A DNA stretch of 56,296 nt from Oscillospiraceae bacterium (lineage in GTDB: Bacteria; Bacillota; Clostridia; Oscillospirales; Oscillospiraceae). The translations under genes were made by a program, and so were the position numbers. The notes below the pieces were generated by a model. The model saw nothing but the letters and a program-made list of their open reading frames with translations. It made no database searches and was not told the origin of the DNA. Shown piece after piece: positions 24,848 to 32,495 of the stretch. Positions within the stretch are counted from its first letter, which is position 1; every line of letters begins with the position of its first letter. The stretch covers positions 1-56,296 of the forward strand of contig JAFQGT010000021.1 in the NCBI GenBank assembly GCA_017415425.1. The letters run 5' to 3'.

Positions 24848-25453
24848 ATGAGAGTAGTACTGGCAAGTAAAAACCGGCACAAGCTGGTTGAAATAAGCAA
24901 AATTACGGAACAATTTGATATGGAACTGGTACTCCAGTCCGAACTGGGTATCGATATTGATGTGGAAGAAAACGGCACCACCTTTGAGGAAAACTCCCTC
25001 ATTAAGGCCAAGGCTGTTATGGAGGCCACCGGCTTGCCTGCATTGGCAGACGATTCCGGCATCGCGGTGGACGCGCTGAACGGAGAGCCGGGAATCTACT
25101 CTGCCCGTTACGGCTTCGACGATTCTCTGGACGATTGGGGACGGTTGGAACTGCTGCTGAAGAACACGGAGCACGTTCCTGACGGTCAGCGGCAGGCACA
25201 GTTTGTCTGCGTGATCACGATGGTGACCCCGGATGGAGAGATTATCCAGGCCCGGGGCGAGATCCACGGAGAACTTCTGCGGGAAGCCCGGGGGGAGAAT
25301 GGATTCGGTTACGACCCGATCTTCTATTACCCGCCTATGGATAAGTCCACTGCGGAAATGTCTGCGGAGGAGAAGAACAAGGTTTCCCATCGAGCCAATG
25401 CGCTGGTAGAATTTTATAAAAAATTGAAGGAGGCAGGCTATGCTGACAAGTAA
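24848..25453 (+). CDS. rdgB: Non-canonical purine NTP pyrophosphatase (RdgB/HAM1)
   Basis: A 201-residue house-cleaning enzyme that hydrolyses XTP, ITP and dITP to monophosphates so they are not built into nucleic acids. Family blocks are complete: VVLASKNRHKLVEIS at the start, TFEENSLIKAKAVMEATGLPALADDSGI with the catalytic Asp, SARYGFD, GENGFGYDPIFYYP, and KNKVSHRANAL at the end. The coding end overlaps the next start by 14 nt, which indicates coupled translation. Confidence 0.95.
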   Translation: MRVVLASKNRHKLVEISKITEQFDMELVLQSELGIDIDVEENGTTFEENSLIKAKAVMEATGLPALADDSGIAVDALNGEPGIYSARYGFDDSLDDWGRLELLLKNTEHVPDGQRQAQFVCVITMVTPDGEIIQARGEIHGELLREARGENGFGYDPIFYYPPMDKSTAEMSAEEKNKVSHRANALVEFYKKLKEAGYADK

Positions 25454-25910
25454 AGAGCGTTCTGAATTAAGAAGTCAGGCAACTGCCATTGATACTACCT
25501 TGATGGTGGGCAAGGGTGGTATTACCGGTGCTTTGATCGCAGAGGCAGAAAATCAGCTGGATACCCGGGAATTGGTAAAGGGTAAAGTGCTGGAGGGCGC
25601 GATGATGACCCCCCGGGAGGTTTGTGATGAATTGTGTGAAGCTACCGGCGCGGAAGGTATTGCGGTGATCGGCACCAAATTCGTGATTTACCGGTTTAGC
25701 GAGAAACTGCAGCAGCAACGCAACCAGAGCGGCCGCGCCAAGCGGAAGGAAACTCCCAGCGGAAAGAAGAACCCCGTCCGCAAGGGCGCTCAAGCCCGCC
25801 GTCAGGCAGCCAGAAAAGTGCGGGAGCAGCGGAATGAGTACTTCCGCCAGCAGGCTATCGATAAGGCAATTGAACGCAGCCGGGAGAAACAGCTGAGAAA
25901 CGAAGACTAA
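25440..25910 (+). CDS. yhbY: YhbY-type CRM-domain RNA-binding protein with a basic C-terminal extension
   Basis: 156 residues. The first 95 are a CRM/YhbY domain (SKERSELRSQA, MVGKGGITGALIAEAENQL with the GxxG-type loop, ELVKGKVL, and IGTKFVIYR), a family linked to pre-50S ribosomes. The last 60 residues are very basic and probably disordered then helical (RAKRKETPSGKKNPVRKG, ARRQAARKVREQRNEYF). Standalone YhbY proteins are usually near 100 residues, so this tail is an addition that may strengthen rRNA binding. It starts inside the end of rdgB and lies next to nadD, as in many Firmicutes. Confidence 0.88.
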   Translation: MLTSKERSELRSQATAIDTTLMVGKGGITGALIAEAENQLDTRELVKGKVLEGAMMTPREVCDELCEATGAEGIAVIGTKFVIYRFSEKLQQQRNQSGRAKRKETPSGKKNPVRKGAQARRQAARKVREQRNEYFRQQAIDKAIERSREKQLRNED

Positions 25911-25931
25911 ATCGGAAAGGGGAGACGAGCC

Positions 25932-27110
25932 TTGGAACGGATCGGGATATACGGCGGTGCTTTCAACCCACCTCACGTGGGACATTTGCGCGCGGCGGAG
26001 TATGCCCAAAGGGAGTTGCAGCTTAGCAAACTCCTGCTAGTTCCATCCGGTACATCTCCCCATAAAGCGCTCCCGCCCAATTCTCCTACAGCTGACCAGC
26101 GGCTGCAGATGCTGCGGCTGGCCGCTAGGGAGCAGATGGAGGTATCCGATCTGGAAGTTGTCCGGGGCGGCATCAGTTACACCTATATGACTGTGGAACA
26201 GCTGAAACAGCAATATCCGGATCAGGAGATGGTTCTGCTGATGGGTACGGATATGTTCCTGTCTTTTGGCAACTGGAAAGAGCCTGAGCGAATTTGGAAA
26301 AATGCATCCTTGGGCGTATTCTACCGGGGAGAACCCCAGGAAATCCAGCAGATTCAGCAGCAGAAAGAGAAAATGGAGTCTGCGGGCGCAACTGTGTATC
26401 TGGTAAAGAATCCGGTGAATCGGATCTCCTCCACCCAACTGCGGCGGATGCTGGCATTCCGTTGTGGCTCGGAGTTTCTGCCCAATGGGGTGGAAACCTA
26501 CATTTGGCAGAACGGGCTTTATGATACCGCAGAGGATTACCGGAAGCTGCCTATGGAGCAGCTGGAGCAGGTGGCGGTGCGCCTGCTGAAACCTAACCGT
26601 GTAGCGCACGTGCTGGGTTGCCGGGATACGGCTGCCGCGCTGGCTAAGCACTGGGGTGCAGATGAGACCGACGCTGCCAGAGCAGGTCTGCTCCACGACA
26701 TTACCAAGGCATTGGACGGCCCGTTGCAGTTGACTTTATGCCGGGAATATGGTATTGTGCTGAGTAGTTTTTTTGAAAATAATCCCAAGACCCTCCACGC
26801 ACTGACCGGCAGTTTGGTAGCGGAGCGGATCTTTGGGGAAAATACATCTGTGGTAGCGGCAATTCGCAGCCACACCACCGGAAAAGCCAAGATGAATTTG
26901 TTGGAGAAGATCATTTATGTGGCCGACTATATGGAGCCAAACCGGGATTTTCCTGGGGTGGAAGACCTGCGGCGACTGGCCTTTGAAAATCTGGATCAGG
27001 CGCTGAAATTGGGTCTTACTATGACGTTGCAACTGCTGAAGACCCAGGGGAGAGAGATCTCTCCGGAATCGGCCCAGGCATTGGCGTATCTGGAAGAAAC
27101 CGGTGTATAA
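25932..27110 (+). CDS. Fusion of nicotinate-nucleotide adenylyltransferase NadD and HD-domain hydrolase YqeK
   Basis: 392 residues. Residues 1-195 are NadD, which makes deamido-NAD from NaMN and ATP: YGGAFNPPHVGHL (7-19) is the nucleotidyl-transfer motif and RISSTQLRR (163-171) the ISST motif. Residues 207-392 are YqeK, a diadenosine tetraphosphate hydrolase family, with RVAHVLG (His 225), LLHDITK (His-Asp 254-255), RSHTTGKAKMNLLEKIIYVADYMEP and the usual end. In B. subtilis the two are adjacent separate genes; here they are one protein. The start is TTG at 25932 after GGAAAGGGGAG; no ATG fits the N-terminus. rsfS follows after 22 nt. Confidence 0.93.
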   Translation: MERIGIYGGAFNPPHVGHLRAAEYAQRELQLSKLLLVPSGTSPHKALPPNSPTADQRLQMLRLAAREQMEVSDLEVVRGGISYTYMTVEQLKQQYPDQEMVLLMGTDMFLSFGNWKEPERIWKNASLGVFYRGEPQEIQQIQQQKEKMESAGATVYLVKNPVNRISSTQLRRMLAFRCGSEFLPNGVETYIWQNGLYDTAEDYRKLPMEQLEQVAVRLLKPNRVAHVLGCRDTAAALAKHWGADETDAARAGLLHDITKALDGPLQLTLCREYGIVLSSFFENNPKTLHALTGSLVAERIFGENTSVVAAIRSHTTGKAKMNLLEKIIYVADYMEPNRDFPGVEDLRRLAFENLDQALKLGLTMTLQLLKTQGREISPESAQALAYLEETGV

Positions 27111-27132
27111 GGGAATAGGAAAGGAAGATGTT

Positions 27133-27495
27133 ATGTTAACTGCAAAAGAGGTTGCCTATCAAGTAACCAAGGCGCTGGATGATAAGAAGGGTATGGACAT
27201 CAAACTGCTGAAGATCGATAAAGTCAGCTCTCTGGCGGATTATTTTTTGATCTGCACCGGCACCTCCAATACCCACGTTAAGACTTTGTGCGATTACGCA
27301 GAGTATACCCTGGACCAGCTGGGTGAACCCCTGCTGGGCCGTGAGGGTCACCGTGGCAACAGCTGGGAACTGCTGGATTACGGTTCTATCGTGGTCCACG
27401 TATTCACCCAGGAAGCAAGAGAATTCTATTCCCTGGAACGCCTGTGGGCAGATGCCGAGCAGGTAGACATCCGGGATATTGTTGTAGAAGAGTGA
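27133..27495 (+). CDS. rsfS: Ribosomal silencing factor RsfS
   Basis: A 120-residue protein that binds L14 on the large subunit and blocks subunit joining when nutrients are short. It shows the family core: KGMDIKLLKIDKVSSLADYFLICTG in two parts, NTHVKTLCDYAEY, REGHRGNSWELLDYGSIVVHVF and REFYSLERLWADA. The start at 27133 follows AAAGGAA by 7-8 nt. An upstream in-frame start at 27103 would overlap the nadD/yqeK end and has no better site. It is co-transcribed with leuS, 18 nt downstream. Confidence 0.95.
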   Translation: MLTAKEVAYQVTKALDDKKGMDIKLLKIDKVSSLADYFLICTGTSNTHVKTLCDYAEYTLDQLGEPLLGREGHRGNSWELLDYGSIVVHVFTQEAREFYSLERLWADAEQVDIRDIVVEE

Positions 27496-27513
27496 GAAAG
27501 AAGGAAATAGGCT

Positions 27514-29937
27514 ATGAACTACGAACATCAGAAGGTAGAAGCCAAATGGCAGAAATACTGGCAGGACAATCACACCTTCCATACGGATGTATGGGATTTT
27601 TCCAAGCCTAAGTACTATGTGCTGGATATGTTCCCGTATCCCTCCGGCGTGGGCCTGCACGCAGGTCACCCGGAAGGCTACACCGCTACGGACATTATGT
27701 CCCGTATGAAGCGGATGCAGGGTTATAATGTGCTGCACCCTATGGGCTATGACTCCTTCGGTCTGCCTGCGGAGCAGTACGCCGTGGATACCGGCAACCA
27801 TCCCAACGGTTTTACACAGAAGAATATTGAGACTTTCTCCAAGCAGCTGAAGGAACTGGGCTTTGACTATGACTGGTCCAAGCTGCTGGCTACCTCTGAT
27901 CCGGAGTTCTACAAGTGGACCCAGTGGATCTTCAAGAAGCTGTACGAGGCCGGCTATGCCAAGCGGGTGGAAATGCCCGTAAACTGGTGTGAGGAGCTGG
28001 GCACTGTGCTTGCCAATGACGAAGTCATCGACGGCAAGTCCGAGCGTGGCGGCTATCCTGTTGTAAAGAAGATGATGATGCAGTGGGTTATTGACCAACC
28101 TGCATTTGCGGAAAAGCTGCTGGAGGGTCTGGAGGAGATCGACTGGCCTGAATCCACCAAGGAGATCCAGCGGAACTGGATCGGCAAGTCCACCGGTGTT
28201 GAGGTGGATTTCCAACTGGTAGGCGGCGGTAGTTTCTCTATCTACACTACCTGTATTGAGACCATTTACGGTATCACCTTTATGGTGCTGGCACCCGACG
28301 GCAAGATCGTGGAAGGTCTTATGGACCGCATTGAGAATGTGGAAGAAGTCAAGGCCTATATTGCCGAGGCTGCCAAGAAGAGTGAGATCGACCGTACTGA
28401 CGCCAGCAAGACCAAGACCGGCTGTCCCTTGAAGGGGATCTACGCCATCAACCCGGTTAACGGCAAGGAAGTTCCCGTGTTTATCGGCGATTTCGTGTTG
28501 GGTAATTACGGTACCGGTGCGGTGATGGCTGTTCCCAGCCACGACCAGCGTGACTTTGAGTATGCCGTTGCCCATAACATTCCTATGATCCAGGTCATTG
28601 ACGGCGCGGATGTGTCCGAGTGCGCTTTTGAAAAGCAGAACTACCTGGGTAAGGGCTGCCGCCTGATCAACTCCCAGGAGTTCACGGGTCTGACCGTGGA
28701 AGAGGCCAAGGAGGCTATCACCTGCAAGCTGGAGCAGGCAGGTGTCGCCAGAAGAAAGAATAACTACCACTTCCGTGAGTGGATCTTTGCCCGTCAGCGT
28801 TACTGGGGTGAGCCTGTTCCCTGTGTCTATACAGAGAACGGCGAGACTGTCTTCCTGCCGGATACGGAGCTGCCTGTTGTCCTGCCGGAGCTGGAGGACT
28901 ACAAGGGCCGCAACGGCCAGGCACCCCTGGAGAATGCCACCGAATGGAAGCAGTACAATAAAGAAGGCATCCAGGGTATCCGGGAGACTTCCACAATGCC
29001 CGGTTCTGCCGGCTCTTCCTGGTACTTTATGCGCTACATCGACCCCAATAATAACAAGACCTTCTGTGATCCGGAGCTTTTGAAGCACTGGATGCCGGTG
29101 GACCTGTACATTGGCGGCCCGGAACACGCGGTGGGTCACCTGATCTACTCCCGTATCTGGACGCAGTTCCTGTATGACCTGGGCCTGTCTCCTGTAAAAG
29201 AACCCTTTAAGAAGCTGGTACATCAGGGTATGATCCTGGGTGAGAACGGCATTAAGATGGGCAAGCGTTTCCCGGAATTTGTGGTCAACCCCAGTGATAT
29301 TGTCCGGGAGTACGGCGCGGATACCCTGCGTCTTTACGAGATGTTTATGGGCCCGCTGGAGGTCTCCAAGCCTTGGAGCACTACCGCTGTGGCCGGCGCA
29401 AGAAAGTTCATCAACCGGGTCTGGAACTTCTTCACTGAGCCTGCCAACATCACCGATACCGATGACGGCAAGCTCACCAAGGTCTACCACCAGACCGTGA
29501 AGAAGGTAAGCTCCGACTTTGAGGCGCTGGGCTTCAATACCGCCATCGCCCAGATGATGGTCTTTGTCAACGAGGTCTATAAGAACGGCACCTGTCCCAG
29601 AGAGTATGCTGAGGGCTTTATCAAGATGATCTCCTGCATCATTCCCCACGCCGGTGAAGAGATCTGGCAGGCACTGGGTCACGAAAATACCATCGCTTAC
29701 GAGAGCTGGCCTACCTACAGTGAAGATAAGTGCAAGGATTCCCAGGTTACCTTTGCTGTGCAGGTCAACGGCAAGATGCGTGGAACTGTGGTGATGGACG
29801 CGGATCTGGACAATGATACCGTGGTTGCCAATGTGCTGGCTGACCAGCGAATCACCGCCTTCCTGCAGAAAAACGGCGGCAATATCGTCAAGACCATCGT
29901 GGTAAAGAACAAGCTGGTGAACCTGATCGTAAAGTAA
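27514..29937 (+). CDS. leuS: Leucyl-tRNA synthetase
   Basis: An 807-residue class I synthetase. The HIGH signature is HAGH (49-52) within PYPSGVGLHAGHPEGY. The editing (CP1) domain spans about 225-420, with STMPGSAGSSWYFMRY after it. The KMSKS loop reads KMGKR (about 580-584) in GENGIKMGKRFPEF, a divergent form that keeps both lysines of the motif frame except the last. The anticodon domain and a C-terminal domain ending KNKLVNLIVK are present. It is last in the smc operon, 18 nt after rsfS. No T-box leader precedes it, so it does not appear to have its own leucine control. Confidence 0.96.
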   Translation: MNYEHQKVEAKWQKYWQDNHTFHTDVWDFSKPKYYVLDMFPYPSGVGLHAGHPEGYTATDIMSRMKRMQGYNVLHPMGYDSFGLPAEQYAVDTGNHPNGFTQKNIETFSKQLKELGFDYDWSKLLATSDPEFYKWTQWIFKKLYEAGYAKRVEMPVNWCEELGTVLANDEVIDGKSERGGYPVVKKMMMQWVIDQPAFAEKLLEGLEEIDWPESTKEIQRNWIGKSTGVEVDFQLVGGGSFSIYTTCIETIYGITFMVLAPDGKIVEGLMDRIENVEEVKAYIAEAAKKSEIDRTDASKTKTGCPLKGIYAINPVNGKEVPVFIGDFVLGNYGTGAVMAVPSHDQRDFEYAVAHNIPMIQVIDGADVSECAFEKQNYLGKGCRLINSQEFTGLTVEEAKEAITCKLEQAGVARRKNNYHFREWIFARQRYWGEPVPCVYTENGETVFLPDTELPVVLPELEDYKGRNGQAPLENATEWKQYNKEGIQGIRETSTMPGSAGSSWYFMRYIDPNNNKTFCDPELLKHWMPVDLYIGGPEHAVGHLIYSRIWTQFLYDLGLSPVKEPFKKLVHQGMILGENGIKMGKRFPEFVVNPSDIVREYGADTLRLYEMFMGPLEVSKPWSTTAVAGARKFINRVWNFFTEPANITDTDDGKLTKVYHQTVKKVSSDFEALGFNTAIAQMMVFVNEVYKNGTCPREYAEGFIKMISCIIPHAGEEIWQALGHENTIAYESWPTYSEDKCKDSQVTFAVQVNGKMRGTVVMDADLDNDTVVANVLADQRITAFLQKNGGNIVKTIVVKNKLVNLIVK

Positions 29938-29966
29938 ACAAAAGCTACAAATAGTTACAAACAATC

Positions 29967-30012
29967 AAGGACATTTTTGTGAATTGTTACAGAAATGTTC
30001 TTGATTTTTATT
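29967..30012 (+). terminator. Terminator of the smc-leuS operon
   Basis: AATCAAGGACATTT and AAATGTTCTTGATT form an imperfect 14-bp stem with an A-T-rich loop, followed by TTTTATTTT. Confidence 0.65.
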
Positions 30013-30029
30013 TTAGTGCTTGTTAAAAT
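30001..30029 (+). promoter_or_regulatory. Possible promoter of the lipoprotein gene
   Basis: TTGATT (30001-30006), a 17-bp spacer and TAAAAT (30024-30029). The -35 box overlaps the terminator stem of the preceding operon. Confidence 0.45.
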
Positions 30030-30123
30030 AATTATAGGTTCAAAAAAATTTTATGAAGCAGCTACGTTATTGATCTGAAGAGAAACAATACACAGGAATA
30101 TATGGAATAGGAGGTAGAATATT

Positions 30124-30843
30124 ATGAAACGATTACTATTACTTTTACTATGTGCCGCGCTGCTTTTGAGCGGATGCGCCTTGTTGGGAAGTCCCGCGGA
30201 CCCCACAGATCCGAAACCCACAGACGCCACAAAATCCACCGCCCCAATCGACCCCACGGACGGCGCACCGGCGCCTACCACTGCAAGTGATCCTACGGAC
30301 GAGGCAACAGAACCCACGGATAATTCCGCGGAGCTTTTTGACCCCGAGCAGGAGACCTGTATCGTGGACGGCCAAGTGCGGGTTATGGGCAAAATGCTGT
30401 TTACCCCACTGATGGGAATGACAGCGGGAAAGTATAATGAATATTTAGGCCACGGCGGCGGTGTTCGGCTGTATAATGCCCAGGGAACGATGTACGGCAA
30501 TGCAGTCAGATTCTTAAATATGAAAGGGAAAGCCATCTTTGAAGAGGGTAAGCTGGTAGGAATGGGGCCCATTGACAACCACGCAGGCTTTGTCTCTGAT
30601 TTTGTTTCCGTGGAATCCGGCGCGCCCTGTATCGTAGCGGAATACTCTGTGGATGTTTACAACGAGGAAGAACAGCTTTATGTTGGCGCGCACAAATACT
30701 GGTACGCGCTTTGGGCGGTAGAGGGCAAAGAACCGGTGTACGGAATTTTGCTGGATCAGGATGGATACACTATGGATGATCTGATCGAACTTGCCAAGAG
30801 TGTTACTTTTACAGAAGACGCATTTGTGGACGAGTACAAATGA
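30124..30843 (+). CDS. Predicted lipoprotein of unknown function
   Basis: 239 residues. A short signal peptide (KRLLLLLLCAALLLSGC) ends in the lipobox LLSGC, so Cys 18 should be lipidated and the protein anchored outside the membrane. Residues 22-70 are a Pro/Thr/Asp-rich repeat-like linker (DPTDPKPTDATKSTAPIDP). The globular part (75-239) has no motif I recognise. It looks like a beta-rich domain, with GKMLFTPLMGMTAGKYNEYLG, GMGPIDNHAGFVSDFVSVE and a helix at the end (MDDLIELAKSVTF). AGGAGG lies 9 nt before the ATG. It stands alone between the leuS terminator and the rpsU promoter. Confidence 0.75.
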   Translation: MKRLLLLLLCAALLLSGCALLGSPADPTDPKPTDATKSTAPIDPTDGAPAPTTASDPTDEATEPTDNSAELFDPEQETCIVDGQVRVMGKMLFTPLMGMTAGKYNEYLGHGGGVRLYNAQGTMYGNAVRFLNMKGKAIFEEGKLVGMGPIDNHAGFVSDFVSVESGAPCIVAEYSVDVYNEEEQLYVGAHKYWYALWAVEGKEPVYGILLDQDGYTMDDLIELAKSVTFTEDAFVDEYK

Positions 30844-30884
30844 GAAACATCCTAAAATTTTTGTCATAAACAGAAAAACCCTGC

Positions 30885-30913
30885 TTGACAAATAGAGAAA
30901 TTCAGAATATAAT
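30885..30913 (+). promoter_or_regulatory. Consensus promoter of rpsU
   Basis: TTGACA (30885-30890), a 17-bp spacer and TATAAT (30908-30913), the full consensus, as expected for a ribosomal protein gene. Confidence 0.9.
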
Positions 30914-30920
30914 AGTCGAG

Positions 30921-30966
30921 CCGATATGGCCCTGAACGCATCCTGGAAGTAACCGGATGCCATCGG
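30921..30966 (+). promoter_or_regulatory. Structured 5' leader of rpsU
   Basis: The short leader can form CCGAT/ATCGG (30921-30925 with 30962-30966) and GGC/GCC, enclosing a second stem GCATCC/GGATGC (30938-30943 with 30955-30960). It abuts the GGAGGG ribosome site, so folding could tune translation. Confidence 0.45.
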
Positions 30967-30980
30967 AGGGAGGGAAAACA

Positions 30981-31163
30981 ATGTCTGAAATTCGCGTTAA
31001 GGAAAACGAATCTCTGGAGAGCGCTCTGCGCCGTTTTAAGCGTAGCTGTGCCAAGGAGGGCGTGATCGCTGAAGTTAAGAAGCGCGAGCATTACGTCAGC
31101 CCCAGCCTGAAGCGTAAGCAGAAGTCTGAAGCTGCCCGTAAGAACAAGAGAAAGTTCTATTAA
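30981..31163 (+). CDS. rpsU: 30S ribosomal protein bS21
   Basis: A 60-residue basic ribosomal protein: [39 protein letters not shown] and the Lys/Arg-rich tail [16 protein letters not shown]. Length and sequence match the family. The start at 30981 follows GGAGGGAGGG; an upstream in-frame codon at 30957 would put this site inside the gene. It is transcribed alone from a consensus promoter. Confidence 0.96.
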   Translation: MSEIRVKENESLESALRRFKRSCAKEGVIAEVKKREHYVSPSLKRKQKSEAARKNKRKFY

Positions 31164-31183
31164 TATCCCTCTTGACTATGCTC

Positions 31184-31220
31184 AAAAAACCCCGCAGACA
31201 ATTGTCTGCGGGGTTTCTTT
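31184..31220. terminator. Bidirectional terminator of rpsU and the converging hypothetical gene
   Basis: A palindrome CCCCGCAGACAATTGTCTGC plus flanking A and T runs gives a long GC-rich stem usable from either side. The minus-strand gene ends at 31219, inside its right arm. Confidence 0.82.
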
Positions 31221-31911
31221 ATCCAAATTCCCGATACAATCCCACAGCGCCCCGGATACCCAAGGAAACCGCTTCCTTAAGAAGATCGGCAATATCCAAG
31301 TGTGTCCTGGACAGCGTAAAGATGGCTTGATCGTCGGCAGTTTCCACATCATAGTGGCAGTGTAGCGCGTTGTCCTGCAGAGGGAGCGCTCCGGTAAAGT
31401 ACGGTGGCAGCGGCTGTAAGCGGCTTCCGGAAGCGTCCACCGTAACGGTGATCCCATCCAATGCCAGTTCCAGGTAAATGCCTCGCTCCAGCCAGGGTGC
31501 AAAATAATCTCCCAGGGTTCTGTCAAAGGGTGGCGGACTTAGAAAGACCGGGCAGGAAAACGGCTCCGCATAGGCGATGGGAACTGCCACAGGGCAGGTT
31601 AGCTGCCCAATGCAGGCGTCCAAAAATTCCAAGGCTGCCTCTGTTGGCGGTCTTTGAAAGTCCATCAGTACCGCGGAGGGCTGAAATTGTTCGATCAGTG
31701 TTTGCAGCTGCCTGGTAATCCGTTCCGGATCGTGATCTGTCAGCGGCATACTGTCATCTACCAGGATGATGCTGCCTGCAGGCAGCGTCAGGGGCAGATT
31801 GGATAACCCTTTTCCCCAAGAGGAGAAGTGACAGGCCATATACGCTACTGCCCGGTGCGGGTTCTGAGGAATTTCACCGGGGGTCATCGCCAGAAACACT
31901 TGGGAAAACAT
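31219..31911 (-). CDS. Conserved-looking hypothetical protein, possible TIM-barrel fold
   Basis: 230 residues from the ATG at 31911, which has GGAGGTG 7 nt upstream (a TTG 6 nt earlier is less likely). I do not recognise the family. Strand-like segments alternate with helices (GSIILVDDSMPLTDHD, SAVLMDFQRPPTEAALEFLDAC, CPVAVPIAYAEPF, CPVFLSPPPFDRTLGDYF, YLELALDGITVTVD). This is compatible with a glycosidase-like barrel, and acidic residues close several strands (VDD, MDF, AEP). There is no signal peptide or membrane helix. It diverges from yqeG over a 71-nt gap and ends in the rpsU terminator. Codon use matches its neighbours. Confidence 0.7.
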   Translation of the reverse strand: MFSQVFLAMTPGEIPQNPHRAVAYMACHFSSWGKGLSNLPLTLPAGSIILVDDSMPLTDHDPERITRQLQTLIEQFQPSAVLMDFQRPPTEAALEFLDACIGQLTCPVAVPIAYAEPFSCPVFLSPPPFDRTLGDYFAPWLERGIYLELALDGITVTVDASGSRLQPLPPYFTGALPLQDNALHCHYDVETADDQAIFTLSRTHLDIADLLKEAVSLGIRGAVGLYREFG

Positions 31912-31939
31912 AGACAAACACCTCCAGGTGTGCTATACT
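31911..31939 (+). promoter_or_regulatory. Promoter of yqeG-pepP with a palindromic spacer
   Basis: TAGACA (31911-31916), a 17-bp spacer and TATACT (31934-31939). The spacer contains ACACCT-cc-AGGTGT (31919-31932), which also carries the Shine-Dalgarno of the divergent gene. Confidence 0.55.
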
Positions 31940-31982
31940 GTATAATAATAGTACTAGAATTTATGAAAGCAGGTGTCCGGAT

Positions 31983-32495
31983 ATGCGTTTTTCTCTGTTG
32001 CCTGTAGGGATCCTGAACGAGGTAACGGATCTGTCTGAACAAATGCTGAAAAGCTGGGGCGTTCGGTTGCTGATGCTGGATTTTGATAATACTATCGTCC
32101 CTTATACCACAGACCATCCCACCGACGAGATGGAAAGCTGGCTAGAACGGATGCTCTCTTCTAATATTCAGATATGCGTGGTATCCAACAGCCACAATGA
32201 TCGGGTAAAGGCGTTTTGCAAAAAGCGGGACATTGATTGCATTACCCATTCCAGAAAACCATTTCCTAAGGGCATCACGGCCTGTATGACCCGCTACGGC
32301 ATTCCAAGAGAGCAATGCGCCCTTGCAGGGGATCAGATTTTTACCGATGTGCTGGGTGCTAACAGCTGCGGTGTGCGGTCGATTCTGGTCACGCCGATCC
32401 ACAACCATAATTTCTGGCTGAAGGCACGTCACGTGCTGGAAAAGCCGTTTATCTACGCTGCAAGAAAAAGGAGAATCACCTATGAAGAATATTGA
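31983..32495 (+). CDS. yqeG: YqeG family HAD-IIIA phosphatase
   Basis: 170 residues of the HAD superfamily. Motif I is LDFDNTIVPY (both Asp present, about 36-45), motif II is VVSNSHNDR, Lys sits in HSRKPFPKG, and the acidic motif is LAGDQIFTDVLGANS. The family is related to yeast phosphatidylglycerophosphatase Gep4, so a lipid phosphate is a possible substrate; YqeG function in bacteria is not firmly known. The end overlaps the next gene by 14 nt, so translation is coupled. Confidence 0.88.
   Translation: MRFSLLPVGILNEVTDLSEQMLKSWGVRLLMLDFDNTIVPYTTDHPTDEMESWLERMLSSNIQICVVSNSHNDRVKAFCKKRDIDCITHSRKPFPKGITACMTRYGIPREQCALAGDQIFTDVLGANSCGVRSILVTPIHNHNFWLKARHVLEKPFIYAARKRRITYEEY

Noticed and set aside
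23984-25390. A 468-codon minus-strand frame opposite ftsY and rdgB
   Set aside because: Same reason: both sense genes are certain and the antisense product has no motif.
27496-27513. T-box riboswitch expected before leuS
   Set aside because: Only 18 nt separate rsfS and leuS and no specifier stem or T-box element is present.
27136-29964. A 942-codon open frame on the minus strand opposite rsfS and leuS
   Set aside because: It is the mirror of strongly codon-biased genes in the other strand, has no ribosome site or recognisable motif, and would overlap two certain essential genes along their whole length.
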